Of a DNA stretch of 64,000 nucleotides, positions 18,259 through 28,157 are shown one piece after another. Source of the DNA: CAIWHR01 sp963734085 (lineage in GTDB: Bacteria > Pseudomonadota > Gammaproteobacteria > Burkholderiales > Casimicrobiaceae); contig CAVTFT010000014.1 of the NCBI GenBank assembly GCA_963734085.1, positions 1 to 64,000 of the forward strand. The letters are read 5' to 3'. The translations under genes and the position numbers were made by a program. Numbering within the stretch: position 1 is the first letter of the stretch; each line of letters begins with the position of its first letter. Under the pieces are notes generated by a model. It saw only the letters and a program-made list of their open reading frames with translations. It was not told where the DNA came from and searched no databases.

Positions 18259-20148
18259 ATGAATCCAAGCGACATCGACGGCTACGAACGTCCCCAGACA
18301 CGTCCTCTAAAGATTTATGCGATCGACCCGATGCTCGGCCGAGCTGCGGGTCGCGAACTCTCACTTGCCATCGAGAACGAGCGACTAACGCCCGGCCCTC
18401 AAGGTGAGCGCCTTGAAGTCGTCGACTATGACGGTGCACACAAGCGGTTCTACCCCCCTCTGAATCTCGACAGTCCGGATGTATTGATGCGCGGCGGAAT
18501 GGAGCCGAGCGAATCGGACCCGAGATTTCATCAACAGATGGTGTATGCCGTTGCGATGTGCACGCTCGAAAACTTCGATCGAGCCCTCGGTAGGCGCCTC
18601 AACCTTAGTCGTGGAAAAAATGCGCCAAGACTTCGCATTTTCCCGCACGCTTTTTACGGCGCGAACGCCTTTTACGACCGGAAGCTACATGCCGTACTGT
18701 TCGGGTACTTCCGCGCTGATCCGGACAACCCTGGCAGAAATGTCCCGAACCAAACCATCTTTACTTGTCTTTCCTATGACATCATTGCCCACGAAGTGAC
18801 CCACGCCATCGTGGACCGGCTGCGTCCCTACTTTCTGGAACCCAGCAACGAAGATGTTCTTGCTTTTCACGAAGGATTTTCTGACATTGTTGCGCTCTTT
18901 CAGAAGTTCTCGTTCCGTGACCTGGTCCGTGAGCAGATTCAACAGAGCCATACCGACATTCGGTCGCGCTCATTGCTGGTCGAGCTCGCAACTCAATTCG
19001 GCTATGCGACGGGTACCGGAAAGCCGCTGCGAACAGCCATCGATAATCCAGACCCGCGTGCCTACCAGACGCAATTTGAACCGCACACGCGTGGCTCGAT
19101 TCTCGTGTCTGCTGTGTTCGATGCCTTCTTTGGAACGTACGAGCGGCGTACCCGTGACCTCATTCGAATTGCCACCGGAGGAACTGGCCGATTGCCGGAA
19201 GGGGATCTGCTGCCGGACCTCGTTGGCCGCATCGCGGCCGAGGCGGCTAAGACCGCGCAGCAGCTGCTTAGCATGTGTATCAGAGCCTTCGATTACCTTC
19301 CTCCGGTCGACATCACCTTTGGGGACTACTTGCGAGCGCTGGTGACGGCCGACTACGAACTCTCTCCTAACGATGAGTGGGGAACGCGGGCTGCACTCAT
19401 TGAGGCGTTTCGTGTTCGCGGCGTGTACGCGTCCCAGGTAGGGTCTTTGGCGGAAGAGTCGCTCTTGTGGGAGGACGCATCACCGGATTTTCCGCCCATC
19501 GAAGACGTCGACTCCACGGTGTTGCTGCGCGAGTTTGTGACGGCCGCGACTCGTGTGAGTAGGGAGAGGCCCCGGCGCTCGGAGACGTCCGTGTCGGGCC
19601 GGAAAAGCAAGTATGAGGAGGACCCCAACGCTTCGGACTCACCGGTCGAAACCACCGAAGGTATCGGTACCGGTGGAACTCCGTTAACCCCGAGCCCCAA
19701 CCGACAGATTTTTATAGAACTGCATCGCTACGCGGAATCGTATCGACGCCAGCTTAGCTTGCGAGACAACTTGCCAATTGAAGTTTCCGGTTTCCACACA
19801 TCCTTTCGTGTGGCGCCGAGCGGCCAATTGCTCATTGAATTTATCGTCCAATTTACTCAAACAGAGCGGTCAAGTGACGACGCCCTGGGTGGATTGCCGT
19901 TGCGCGGAGGTACTACGGTCGTGGCAGCTGCAAATGGCACCGTACGCTACGTTATCGCGAAGCCGCTTCCGCATCCGGGCCTCGACCCAGCTGCCAAGGT
20001 TGCCGCAGAAGCAAGAATTGAGCGGCAGAAGCGATACGTCCAGCTATGTGATGCAACGGACCTGTCCGAGGCATACGGATTGGGTGGTGACCATAGCGAC
20101 CGAATGCTTCGCCGTATGAATCTGCGTTCATTGCATGAAGGATTCTAA
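18259..20148 (+). CDS. M4-like gluzincin metallopeptidase, paralog 3
   Basis: A 629-residue paralog with an intact zinc site: HEVTH followed by FHEGFSD at gluzincin spacing. It shares with the others TRPLKIYAIDPMLGR, FHQQMVYA, GYFRADPDNPGRNVP, TIFTCLSYD and FDYLPPVDITFGDYLRAL. A Ser/Arg-rich insert (about residues 430-475) distinguishes it. The ATG at 18259 follows TGGAG; a GTG at 18250 is possible. Two bases after its stop comes a second MBL-fold gene, reproducing the gluzincin-MBL pair at 9604-13064. Codon use is less GC-biased than paralog 1, suggesting separate acquisition. Confidence 0.75.
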   Translation: MNPSDIDGYERPQTRPLKIYAIDPMLGRAAGRELSLAIENERLTPGPQGERLEVVDYDGAHKRFYPPLNLDSPDVLMRGGMEPSESDPRFHQQMVYAVAMCTLENFDRALGRRLNLSRGKNAPRLRIFPHAFYGANAFYDRKLHAVLFGYFRADPDNPGRNVPNQTIFTCLSYDIIAHEVTHAIVDRLRPYFLEPSNEDVLAFHEGFSDIVALFQKFSFRDLVREQIQQSHTDIRSRSLLVELATQFGYATGTGKPLRTAIDNPDPRAYQTQFEPHTRGSILVSAVFDAFFGTYERRTRDLIRIATGGTGRLPEGDLLPDLVGRIAAEAAKTAQQLLSMCIRAFDYLPPVDITFGDYLRALVTADYELSPNDEWGTRAALIEAFRVRGVYASQVGSLAEESLLWEDASPDFPPIEDVDSTVLLREFVTAATRVSRERPRRSETSVSGRKSKYEEDPNASDSPVETTEGIGTGGTPLTPSPNRQIFIELHRYAESYRRQLSLRDNLPIEVSGFHTSFRVAPSGQLLIEFIVQFTQTERSSDDALGGLPLRGGTTVVAAANGTVRYVIAKPLPHPGLDPAAKVAAEARIERQKRYVQLCDATDLSEAYGLGGDHSDRMLRRMNLRSLHEGF

Positions 20149-20150
20149 CC

Positions 20151-21461
20151 ATGGCAACGAAGAAGCCTACGAAGAAGCCTCCCAGCACACCAGCCACGAA
20201 ACGTGCCAAGCGATCCAACGCGGGCACCGTTGGGAAGGTTGCCGCCAATGCGGAACGCGCTATTTCAGTACGAATGTACAACGTAGGATTTGGCGATGCA
20301 TTCTTGGTCCAAATTCCATCCAAACCACGCCCGTATCGGGTCCTCTTTGATTGTGGCTCAATCAAGGCGAACGGGACTGCGATTGGCGACGTGGCCAAAC
20401 AAATCATCCAGGACTGCACCGATGGTGACACGGCCCATATCGACTTAGTAGTTGCAACCCATCGCCATCGAGACCATGTTTCTGGTTTTGCAAATGCTGC
20501 TTGGGGCGCGGTAGAAGTTGGTGAGGTCTGGATGCCCTGGACAGAAGACCCCAAGGACCCGAAAGCTAAAAAGATTCGCGAATCCCAAACCAAGCTCGCC
20601 GCGGCATTAACGACTGCGCTTCAGGCGCGTGTTCTGGCGTCGCCCGGCGCGGCGGCATCGCTGCAACCGATCGTTGAGATGGTCGGCAATTCGCTGGCGA
20701 ATGAAGCCGCGATGAACACGCTGCATAACGGCTTCGCTGGGAATCCAAAGCGGCGTTTTCTTCCGGAGGAGAACACCGCGACCGACCCGGTCCTGGTCGA
20801 ACAAATTCGGGGAGTCCAGTTCTATATCTTGGGTCCCTCCCGCGACGAGGCTGTCATCCGAGACATGGATCCGCCAAAGGGAGGAAGCTACCTTGCCTTG
20901 AACGCGGGACTGGATGCCGAAGGCGCGGTCCCCGAACCATTGGGGCCTGATTGGCGCTATACACCGTACGCTAGCGAAGTTCCTGGGCAAAGCCTGAGCC
21001 CGGCCGACAGAGCGACAATTGAAGGATTCAGTGACGATCTGGAAAGCGGTGTTGCTGTCGCTTTGGACAAGGCTGTCAATGGAACAAGTTTGATGATAGT
21101 CATAACCGTTGGCAAAGCGCACTTGCTGTTTCCCGGAGATGCGCAATGGGGCACCTGGAATGCAGCGCTTGCAGTTCCGGAATGGCAAGCACTCCTAAAG
21201 CAGACTGCGTTTTACAAAGTGGGTCATCACGGGAGCCACAACGCCACGCCGAAGACGTTCGTCGAAACCATATTGCCCAACGACTTCGCTGCCATGGCGT
21301 CTACCTTTCATGTCGACCAATGGCCCGATATTCCAAAGGCCGCATTGATGGCGGCGCTAGGTACCAAGACCAAGAAACTGGTTCGATCGGACCAAAAGAA
21401 AAAAGTCGACGGCTTTACCTATGAAGCGGGAGACTGTATTCAAACGCTCGTGCCATACTGA
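20151..21461 (+). CDS. ComEC-like metallo-beta-lactamase-fold hydrolase 2
   Basis: A 436-residue MBL-fold protein that directly follows gluzincin paralog 3. Motifs: THRHRDH (about residues 103-109), HLLFPGDAQWG and VGHHGSHNATP. The N-terminal 30 residues are strongly basic (MATKKPTKKPPSTPATKRAK), as in the first MBL protein. Shared segments VRMYNVGFGDAFL here and VRMYRVGFGDFFL there show that the two are paralogs. It is shorter than the other by about 80 residues in the middle region. Likely metal-dependent hydrolase; substrate unknown. Confidence 0.75.
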   Translation: MATKKPTKKPPSTPATKRAKRSNAGTVGKVAANAERAISVRMYNVGFGDAFLVQIPSKPRPYRVLFDCGSIKANGTAIGDVAKQIIQDCTDGDTAHIDLVVATHRHRDHVSGFANAAWGAVEVGEVWMPWTEDPKDPKAKKIRESQTKLAAALTTALQARVLASPGAAASLQPIVEMVGNSLANEAAMNTLHNGFAGNPKRRFLPEENTATDPVLVEQIRGVQFYILGPSRDEAVIRDMDPPKGGSYLALNAGLDAEGAVPEPLGPDWRYTPYASEVPGQSLSPADRATIEGFSDDLESGVAVALDKAVNGTSLMIVITVGKAHLLFPGDAQWGTWNAALAVPEWQALLKQTAFYKVGHHGSHNATPKTFVETILPNDFAAMASTFHVDQWPDIPKAALMAALGTKTKKLVRSDQKKKVDGFTYEAGDCIQTLVPY

Positions 21462-21991
21462 GCCGATAATCGCGACCGCATTTCACCTTGCACATTTCAG
21501 ATCACGCTTAGCATGGTCTGCCACACTGGAGCTCCCTAGGGGTCGGATACGAACGATGCCGAGCGAATGGTTACCTCACGCCGGCTACAGTGGGGTCTTT
21601 GCTTTGGTGCCGTCAACTCGACAACGTTTTTCGAAGTGGCAAGGAAAAGAATATCGAGCATCGACGCGCACCAGTAGTGGTCGAAACTGGGCAGTACTCA
21701 GAAACGCGTGGCACATTGGCTTGGCAGAGCACGAGACACTAGAACCTATCTCAAATTCGCTCCCGAATGCGTTTCCGTTGGGTCGTCACTCAATCGCAGC
21801 ATGTCCCATTTCATAATTCAATGATTTTGAGATGGGTTCTATATATAGTAGACAGGTTAGTAGACAGATGGACGAGGCTGCGCGAATTCGCGCTCGCATT
21901 TCTCTGCGCGCCGCCAAAGTGCGCCTGCGCTTTGAAGTCGTCCTACCGGGTACAACAGCGGCCTTGTTTGACCGCGACGACCAACCCTAAG
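21462..21991. other. 530 bases between the MBL gene and the IS5 element, no supported gene
   Basis: Open frames are present on the plus strand, but they show no recognisable domain and no ribosome site. The base composition is AT-richer than the average of the window. It probably separates the protease island from mobile DNA. Confidence 0.35.
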
Positions 21992-22924
21992 AAGTTATCC
22001 GTAAATAATATTTATCTTCGCTGGCACGTGCCGAAAGCTGATGATGGTGGCGGCAAGCATGGTCAGGGCCAGGTAGGAGCGATGCAGCTTCTCGTAGCGA
22101 ACGAGCAGTTTGCGGAAACGGGTGAACCAGGAGTGGGCGACTTCGACCACCCAGCGCCGCGGGCGTTTGCTTTGAGCGCGTTGCGGGCGCTCCTCGCCGC
22201 GTGGCCGCACGTGGGGGGTGTAGTCACGGTCGAGCATGTCCTGCTCGGCGGCGACTCCGACGAAACCGGCATCCGCGCACAGATGCTGTCGAGCGCGTGG
22301 CGCCACCGTCGGACGTGGAGCGATGATGGCGTCCAGGGTCGCCGCCAATTGGGTAACATCGTTACGGTTAGCCGCGGTCACGATGATCGACAGCGGGACA
22401 CCACGGGCGTCGACCAGCAACATCCGCTTGCTTCCATTTTTTTCCCCGGTCGGTGGGGTTCGGCCCCACCGACTCTTGTGCCAGCGGTGCCTTCAGCAAT
22501 GCCCCGTCGATGCTCTGCCATCGCCAAGCAATACCCTCCATCTCGTCGTACTCAGCGAGTCCGGCCTGCCACAACGCGACGAAGAAGCCAGCCTTTTCCC
22601 ATTCCAGAAACCGCTGATGGATGGCACTGGCGCTGCCGAATCGTTCGCGCGGCAACGCCTTCCATTGGCAGCCGGTGCGCAATACGTACACGATGGCCTC
22701 GAATACCACGCGTGCCTCTTTGGGCTTGCGCCCGCCGCCAGGCTTGCGGGCAAACTTCCGCCGCATCGGCCGGCCCGGCCGCTGCGGGATCAGCGGCTCG
22801 ACCCGTTCCCAAAATGCATCCGACACCACCCATGACTCAAGTCTCGCTTTCGCCATCGCCTTCCTCCGTCCCGCGCACCGGCGCGGACGGAAGAACAGTG
22901 TACTCCTTTATTTACGGATAAGCT
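21992..22924 (-). mobile_element. IS5-family insertion sequence (IS427-like), apparently complete
   Basis: A 933-base element. Its ends share TTATCCGTAAATAA as an inverted repeat (near 21994 and 22920). CTAAG occurs just outside each end (21987-21991 and 22925-22929) and is a candidate target duplication. It carries one transposase in two overlapping frames. The element sits between the protease island and the chimeric ORF. Confidence 0.75.
21995..22856 (-). CDS. IS5-family transposase made by programmed -1 frameshift
   Basis: The first frame (22856 to 22368) starts MAKARLESWVVSDAFWERVEPLIP and contains CQWKALPRERFGS and the first DDE Asp region (SIDGALLKAPL). At 22437-22443 seven A residues (minus strand) form an A AAA AAA slippery site inside GGGGAAAAAAATGG. 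Slipping back one base joins the second frame, which continues LLVDARGVPLSIIVTAANRND, the second Asp region LCADAGFVG and a C-terminal RRWVVEVAHSWFTRFRKLL. This is the known expression mode of IS427-type IS5 elements. No inactivating change was seen, so it may be active. Confidence 0.8.
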
Positions 22925-23047
22925 CTAAGGATGCTGAATTTGGTCGGCAGCTAGCAGCTGCGAATAGCAGATCGCCAAGTTAGGTGACCCGCGCTAGCCA
23001 ACACACCACCATACCTGACCTGACCTTTACTTCGTCTCGCTGCGCAC

Positions 23048-26000
23048 ATGTTCTCAGGAAGACGTGCCCCAAAGGAAGATCCGTTTCGCCGGCTTCGGAT
23101 TTCTGACATTGCACGTGCGATGGCTGCCGTTGGAGCTTTCCACCCGAAGTGGGAATCAGGGCTTGTTCCCAAGCCTACCGACAAGGCGAAGAATTCAAGG
23201 TTCTCTTGGAGTAGCAACACTTCGCCTTATCCAATTCTGACGATCACTTTCAAGGTCAGCGCGGTCGCGGAGTTCTTAACGGGATTGTCGCAGCGCCCGC
23301 CGCGACAACAGGTCAGGGAAATACGGCTTTGGGCCAGCCGTTGGAAAGAATCATTCTCGGGCGTCGCGCCCGCAATTCGATTTAGCATCGATGCGAGAAA
23401 TGCACCGGCAAATGCAGTCGGGCTGTGTCCGCTTCTCAGCCATCCGGCGCTGGATGCCGTCGGCGTTTTCGTCAATTTGCCCACTGGTGCCCTTCGGCTC
23501 CAATGGAATTGGCCGTTACTGATCGGGATTCCCGATTCCCGCGCGGCCCGCCATCTTAGGTCCGAGCTGCCAAAAGGACGCTACCGCCACTTCTATGACC
23601 TGGCTGACATAAACAAGCCCGGTACGATTTGCGACATTCTGCTGCTTCCTCAAACGGACGCACAAAAATCAAGCGCACTTCTGCCAATCAAGAAGGCCAG
23701 TGCGATTCTAGTTGTCGCAGATCGTGCACCTGATTTCGCCAGCGACCGCGACGCGCTTATGCGACTGAGAGATCAGTATCAGGCTGGCGCGGCGGCATGG
23801 GCCTACGTCGCGAGTGACCGACGTATGTCCTGGTTTAATACCCTGATCGCAGAGATGGCTCACAACGCGCCTCTCGACGTAGCGCTCTATTCGGCTGCCT
23901 GTGGCCGAGAACGTCACGTCGCCCGTGCGCGCTCTTTTCGATTTAAGGTGAATCCTCGCGGATTCTTCCCTCCTTTGGTGTTGGCGCGACGAGAGGTATT
24001 GGAGCAGCTTCGCATCGACCATACCGCAAGGCGCATTGGTCAGGCGCTATCTCAAGCATCGGGCGTCTTGAATCCAGACTTGCTGGTTCAGGACTTCTCA
24101 GCGTTTTCCATTCCAGAGGGCGCTACCATCCTTAGAGCAGGGCAGTTGCTCCAGCAGCGATGGAACCGACTAACTTGGGATCGTGAAAGAGATGATGCCA
24201 CTGCGCTGATGTATCTCCAGAGGGCGGCATCAGCCGGCGTCGGAGCAAGAATGCGGCTTCCGCAGCTGCCTATTAAGGCAAGTTCGCGGGGGCGCGTATC
24301 CGACCTTCGCAAATTAGATCTGGTGGCAAATCGGACAGCCGGCCGCTGGGGAGGTGGCGTTTGGGACTTTGCACCGCTTGGCCTGCCATTGGGGTATTCA
24401 CCTCGTGCCGCGACGCAATCAGGCACGGATTCGGCGATTCGAATCGAGGCGGAATCCGTGGTCGAGGCGGATCGCTTCATTCAGGGAGAAGTCCTGCGCC
24501 AAGCTAGCGGCGACTGGATACCCTTCACGGATGCCGCGCTGGCATTGGATCAGCGTTACAGGCTGGACATCTTTATTGGACCGCGAGGGCTTGCCACCCT
24601 GCAAGCCGACAAGCCCTTCGATGAAAGCGCACTAGATTGGGCCTCGGCTGAAAGTTTTCAGTTGCAAGTCATATTCACCGAGTTGGATCAGAAGGACGAT
24701 CCGCAGATTCGGTTTATGCAGCTACCTCGCGAGGGGCGCAGTACGACTTGCACATTTCCTTTTCGCCCCGCACGTGTCGGCATGTTTCGAGCGCGTGTTC
24801 TGGTAATGCATGGGGGGCGGGTCCTGCAAACTGCACTCTTGGAAGCGAGAGTAAAGCAAAAACCGGAATTGACAAAGGGGAAGAGAACAGGACGATCCGT
24901 TGAGCTCAGGGTGGAGTCTGTTGTGCGCCAGGACCTATCCGCGCTTGGGCACCGCCGGAGCTTTGATGCCAGCGTGGTTCTCAATCACACCGCGGACGGA
25001 CACACGGCCTTTCTGGCGGCCTCTACCAACAGCGCGTATGTGTCTTCGCTTGACGATCTGCAGGCGCAGTTATCCAGTATCAGCAACCTCCTAGCCGAGC
25101 TTGCAACAAAGTCGAAAGTCCATACGCAGGGCTTGCTCACGCGTGAGAACGCTGCCTGGCTCGGTCGGCTCGCGGCTGAGGGGAACTTTCTTTATCGAAA
25201 GCTCGTGCTGGACTATATCGGGGCCTCGCCAACGGCAGACGCCTTGCGGAAGAGTCAGCATCTCCAGATCGTCAGCATGCGACCGGACGCAATCGTTCCG
25301 CTCGAATTTGTCTATGAATATCCGCCGCCCGCGGACAGGGCGCCGATCTGCGAAAACGCGCTGCTTGCATTGAAGGAGGGGAGATGTGCCGGATGTGCGC
25401 CGACAGCCAGCCCCGCCGACCGCGTATGCCCGCTTGGCTTCTGGGGATTAAGCCGCGTCATCGAACGACACGTTCACAATCCGCGGCTTGGCGCTCCAGC
25501 GGTAATCTTCGGAACAGAGCCGACTGCGGATCGACGGGATTTGCATATTTATGGCGCAAGCCTGCTCGCGATAAGTGAGCAGGTTGCGGAAATCGACGTT
25601 GCTTCTCTGCTGACAGCGAAGCGCTTCTTCCCCTCGCCGACCGCCTGGGAAGACCAGGTGCTGTATTTCTTGCTGGTCGATCGTTTCTCGGATGACAAGG
25701 AAAAGGGATACCGCGACCTGAATGGCAACGTCATCGGCACGGGCACGACCCCACTCTTTCGACCCGCTGATGCCCTCAACGCGGTACGGACTGAGGCTGA
25801 CGCCGCCCGCTGGCGCGACGCCGGCGGCCGCTACGTGGGTGGCACGCTTGCCGGCGTAACCAGCAAACTCGGTTACCTCAGACGGATGGGCGTGACGGCC
25901 ATCTGGCTTAGCCCTATTTTCAAGCAAGTCGCCTTTCAGGAGACCTACCACGGCTATGGGATCCAGGATTACCTTCAAGTCAACCCTCGGTTTGGCACAG

Positions 26001-27064
26001 CCGATGAGCTCAAGCAGTTGGTGGACACCGCGCACGCCCAAGGCATGCGAGTAATCCTCGATATCATCCTCAACCACACCGGCGACGTCTTCACCTACAA
26101 CGCAAACCGCTACCTCAACACAGACCAGAGCGGCCACCAGTTTCTCGACCCGAGATGGGACGGCAGCCTCTACGACGTTGGTGGGTTCAACAACAGCCAC
26201 GGAAGTGCCAGCCTTCCCTTCGTCCGGACCGACCCGTCAAAACCTGCGGCCTTTCCCGGGCCTGATGACGCGATCTGGCCGGTCGAGTTCCAGGACCCGG
26301 CGACGTTTACCCGCAAGGGTCACATCAGCAACTTCGATTTCGATCCCGAGTATCGCGAAGGCGATTTCTTCGACCTGAAGGACGTGCACCAGGGGGTGGG
26401 GACTGTCGATGCCTACCAGCCATCCGAGGCGTTTATGCGCCAGCTCGATGTCTACAAGTACTGGATGGCGTTCGCCGACCTGGATGGCTACCGCGTGGAC
26501 ACCGTCAAGCACATGGACCCGGGGGCGAGTCGGCTGTTGGCGTCGGCCATGCACGAGTTCGCAGCGCGGATCGGCAAGGACAACTTTTACCTGATCGCCG
26601 AGATCACCGGCGGGAGAGCCAATGCCTTCGACACTCTGGGCATCACTGGCCTCGACGCCGCTCTGGGGATCGACGATATCCCGGACAAGCTCGAATTCCT
26701 GGCCAAGGGGCTCCGTAACCCAGCTGATTACTTCGACCTGTTTCGTAACTCCGAGCTCGTCGGCCAAGGCTCGCACACCTGGTTCCGGAACAAGGTCGTC
26801 ACGGTCTTCAACGACCACGACCAGATCAGTAAGGGGCAGGACAAGGCCAAGACCGATGGCTACAAGCAATCGCGCAAGGACCGCAAGAAGGTCGAGATGC
26901 TCTTCGCTCACCTCAAGCGCATTCTTAAGCTAGACCGCTTACGCCTCCGGGGGCCGAGCGGTGCGCGCGATGAGTTCCTGCTCGCAGCCATTGCGCAAAA
27001 CCTACGACGAATGGCGAAGCGACTGATGTTTGCGGCACCGGAAGTGGTACCGATAGCCATATAA
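23048..27064 (+). CDS. Chimeric ORF: unknown effector-like region, GH13 amylase, IS1182-type transposase tail
   Basis: A 1338-residue frame made of three parts. Residues 1 to about 845 are unknown; they include SWFNTLIAEMAHNAPLDVALYSAA (about 262-285) and a segment reading ENALLALKEGRCAGCAPTASP then CPLGFWGLSRVIERH (about 780-820), a pattern I associate with CHAT-type conflict proteins. From about 855 a GH13 alpha-amylase-type domain begins (AWEDQVLYFLLVDRFSDD), with nucleophile Asp 1151 in GYRVDTVKH, acid Glu 1185 in IAEITGG and Asp 1258 in FNDHDQ. After about residue 1268 the frame becomes a transposase C-terminus (SRKDRKKVEMLFAHLKRIL). The amylase thus lacks its C-terminal domain. Read it as a natural fusion by deletion and insertion; any product may be non-functional. 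Confidence 0.6.
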   Translation: MFSGRRAPKEDPFRRLRISDIARAMAAVGAFHPKWESGLVPKPTDKAKNSRFSWSSNTSPYPILTITFKVSAVAEFLTGLSQRPPRQQVREIRLWASRWKESFSGVAPAIRFSIDARNAPANAVGLCPLLSHPALDAVGVFVNLPTGALRLQWNWPLLIGIPDSRAARHLRSELPKGRYRHFYDLADINKPGTICDILLLPQTDAQKSSALLPIKKASAILVVADRAPDFASDRDALMRLRDQYQAGAAAWAYVASDRRMSWFNTLIAEMAHNAPLDVALYSAACGRERHVARARSFRFKVNPRGFFPPLVLARREVLEQLRIDHTARRIGQALSQASGVLNPDLLVQDFSAFSIPEGATILRAGQLLQQRWNRLTWDRERDDATALMYLQRAASAGVGARMRLPQLPIKASSRGRVSDLRKLDLVANRTAGRWGGGVWDFAPLGLPLGYSPRAATQSGTDSAIRIEAESVVEADRFIQGEVLRQASGDWIPFTDAALALDQRYRLDIFIGPRGLATLQADKPFDESALDWASAESFQLQVIFTELDQKDDPQIRFMQLPREGRSTTCTFPFRPARVGMFRARVLVMHGGRVLQTALLEARVKQKPELTKGKRTGRSVELRVESVVRQDLSALGHRRSFDASVVLNHTADGHTAFLAASTNSAYVSSLDDLQAQLSSISNLLAELATKSKVHTQGLLTRENAAWLGRLAAEGNFLYRKLVLDYIGASPTADALRKSQHLQIVSMRPDAIVPLEFVYEYPPPADRAPICENALLALKEGRCAGCAPTASPADRVCPLGFWGLSRVIERHVHNPRLGAPAVIFGTEPTADRRDLHIYGASLLAISEQVAEIDVASLLTAKRFFPSPTAWEDQVLYFLLVDRFSDDKEKGYRDLNGNVIGTGTTPLFRPADALNAVRTEADAARWRDAGGRYVGGTLAGVTSKLGYLRRMGVTAIWLSPIFKQVAFQETYHGYGIQDYLQVNPRFGTADELKQLVDTAHAQGMRVILDIILNHTGDVFTYNANRYLNTDQSGHQFLDPRWDGSLYDVGGFNNSHGSASLPFVRTDPSKPAAFPGPDDAIWPVEFQDPATFTRKGHISNFDFDPEYREGDFFDLKDVHQGVGTVDAYQPSEAFMRQLDVYKYWMAFADLDGYRVDTVKHMDPGASRLLASAMHEFAARIGKDNFYLIAEITGGRANAFDTLGITGLDAALGIDDIPDKLEFLAKGLRNPADYFDLFRNSELVGQGSHTWFRNKVVTVFNDHDQISKGQDKAKTDGYKQSRKDRKKVEMLFAHLKRILKLDRLRLRGPSGARDEFLLAAIAQNLRRMAKRLMFAAPEVVPIAI
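26850..27064 (+). mobile_element. Remnant of an IS1182-type transposase (C-terminal end)
   Basis: The last 70 or so codons of the chimeric ORF match the end of IS1182-like transposases (RLRLRGPSGARDEFLLAAIAQ, NLRRMAK). The rest of the element is absent. The junction with the amylase lies near 26850, right after FNDHDQISKGQDKA. Confidence 0.65.
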
Positions 27065-27374
27065 AGCAACATCGGGGACGAATCTACTTCCTCGATACCC
27101 GCCGACCCGTTACCGAGACTCGCGATCTGCGATCAGACAGACTAGAACCTCGACCCAACATCGAGTATTTCAACGGCATAGGCCAGGAGCGGCCTTAGTC
27201 CAAGTCTGTCCGAAAGCGGACACGAATAGCGCAGCTGGCGTATAGCGGACTCACTCCGGCACCTGATTGCCTCATTCGGATCAGATCATCAGGGCCATGC
27301 GCCGTACAATTAACACCTTGGTGGCCCGCAAAGGTGGATAGTCGCCGATATTGATGCCGCGTGACGGGGGAGTT
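27065..27374. other. 310 bases without a gene after the IS1182 remnant
   Basis: No supported frame. The first part may be the former terminal region of the IS1182-type element. The rest leads into the lipoprotein gene, with a possible promoter near 27300-27350. Confidence 0.35.
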
Positions 27375-28157
27375 ATGCGACCATCGTTTCTTGTTGGGCC
27401 ACTCGCTCTCTTATTGGCCGCCTGCGAGTCCGGGCCGCCACCCATGTCGATGGAGGAGGCGCGGAAGGTTACTGCGGACTTTGGCAGCGCCGGATTCGTG
27501 CCCCCCCCGCGCACGATCGCCGACATTACCGCGATCCTTGACCAACAGAAACCGGATGAAGCGTATCGGACGGCAATCTTGGCGCGACTGAATGAGCCGC
27601 CAAGTGACAAGACACCTGCTGCGCTATCGTCGTACTACCGCGTGCGCGCCGATGCAGCGCTGACCCTTGGCCTCACCGATCAAGCGATAAATGATTTCCG
27701 CGAGAGCGTTCGGTACGCGAGGGTGGCGAATAGAAATGTGGCAAATGCTCTTGTCCAGCTGGGGAACGCAGAGTATTGGGCCAAGGGCAACGCGGACACA
27801 ACTTGGCGCGAGATGCTTGATGCAGCGCGGACCAGTCGTAGCCAGTACTTCGTAATCGAAGCACTCAAAAACCTTGCGGAGAGCAGCGCCGCTGCCGGTG
27901 ATTTCGTCAGTGCGCGCCGTCTGATCATGTGCCCAGTGGGGAGTGGGAGCAACATGGAACCGTGCGACCAATGTCGTGCGCTGATCGACGGTGCATCGAC
28001 AATCATCTACGAGCATCCGGGGCTACGCGGCTACGGGACGTCGAAGGTGTTTGCTGATTACATCAGCGACACCTACGAGTGCGACCAGTGCCACACCAGG
28101 TTCGGGCGCCTCGAAGCAAAGCCGAGCCGCAAGGTCACGTGGACAGTGATCGAGTAG
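27375..28157 (+). CDS. Lipoprotein with TPR-like helical repeats
   Basis: A 260-residue protein. The N-terminus (MRPSFLVGPLALLLAACESG) is a lipoprotein signal with the lipobox LAAC, Cys at residue 17. Helical pairs resembling tetratricopeptide repeats follow (YYRVRADAALTLGLTDQAINDF; ANALVQLGNAEYWAKGNADT; EALKNLAESSAAAGDFVSAR). The end holds three Cys pairs (CDQC, CDQC and nearby MCPVG), a possible metal-binding or disulfide region. The ribosome site GGGGGAG precedes the ATG. No operon partner is close on this strand. It may be an intact envelope protein or a 5' fragment of a larger TPR protein. Confidence 0.6.
   Translation: MRPSFLVGPLALLLAACESGPPPMSMEEARKVTADFGSAGFVPPPRTIADITAILDQQKPDEAYRTAILARLNEPPSDKTPAALSSYYRVRADAALTLGLTDQAINDFRESVRYARVANRNVANALVQLGNAEYWAKGNADTTWREMLDAARTSRSQYFVIEALKNLAESSAAAGDFVSARRLIMCPVGSGSNMEPCDQCRALIDGASTIIYEHPGLRGYGTSKVFADYISDTYECDQCHTRFGRLEAKPSRKVTWTVIE

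Noticed and set aside
23048..25590. A complete CHAT protease in the first part of the chimera
   Set aside because: No His/Cys catalytic pair (HxxxHG and SAC motifs) was found there; only an associated-looking segment.
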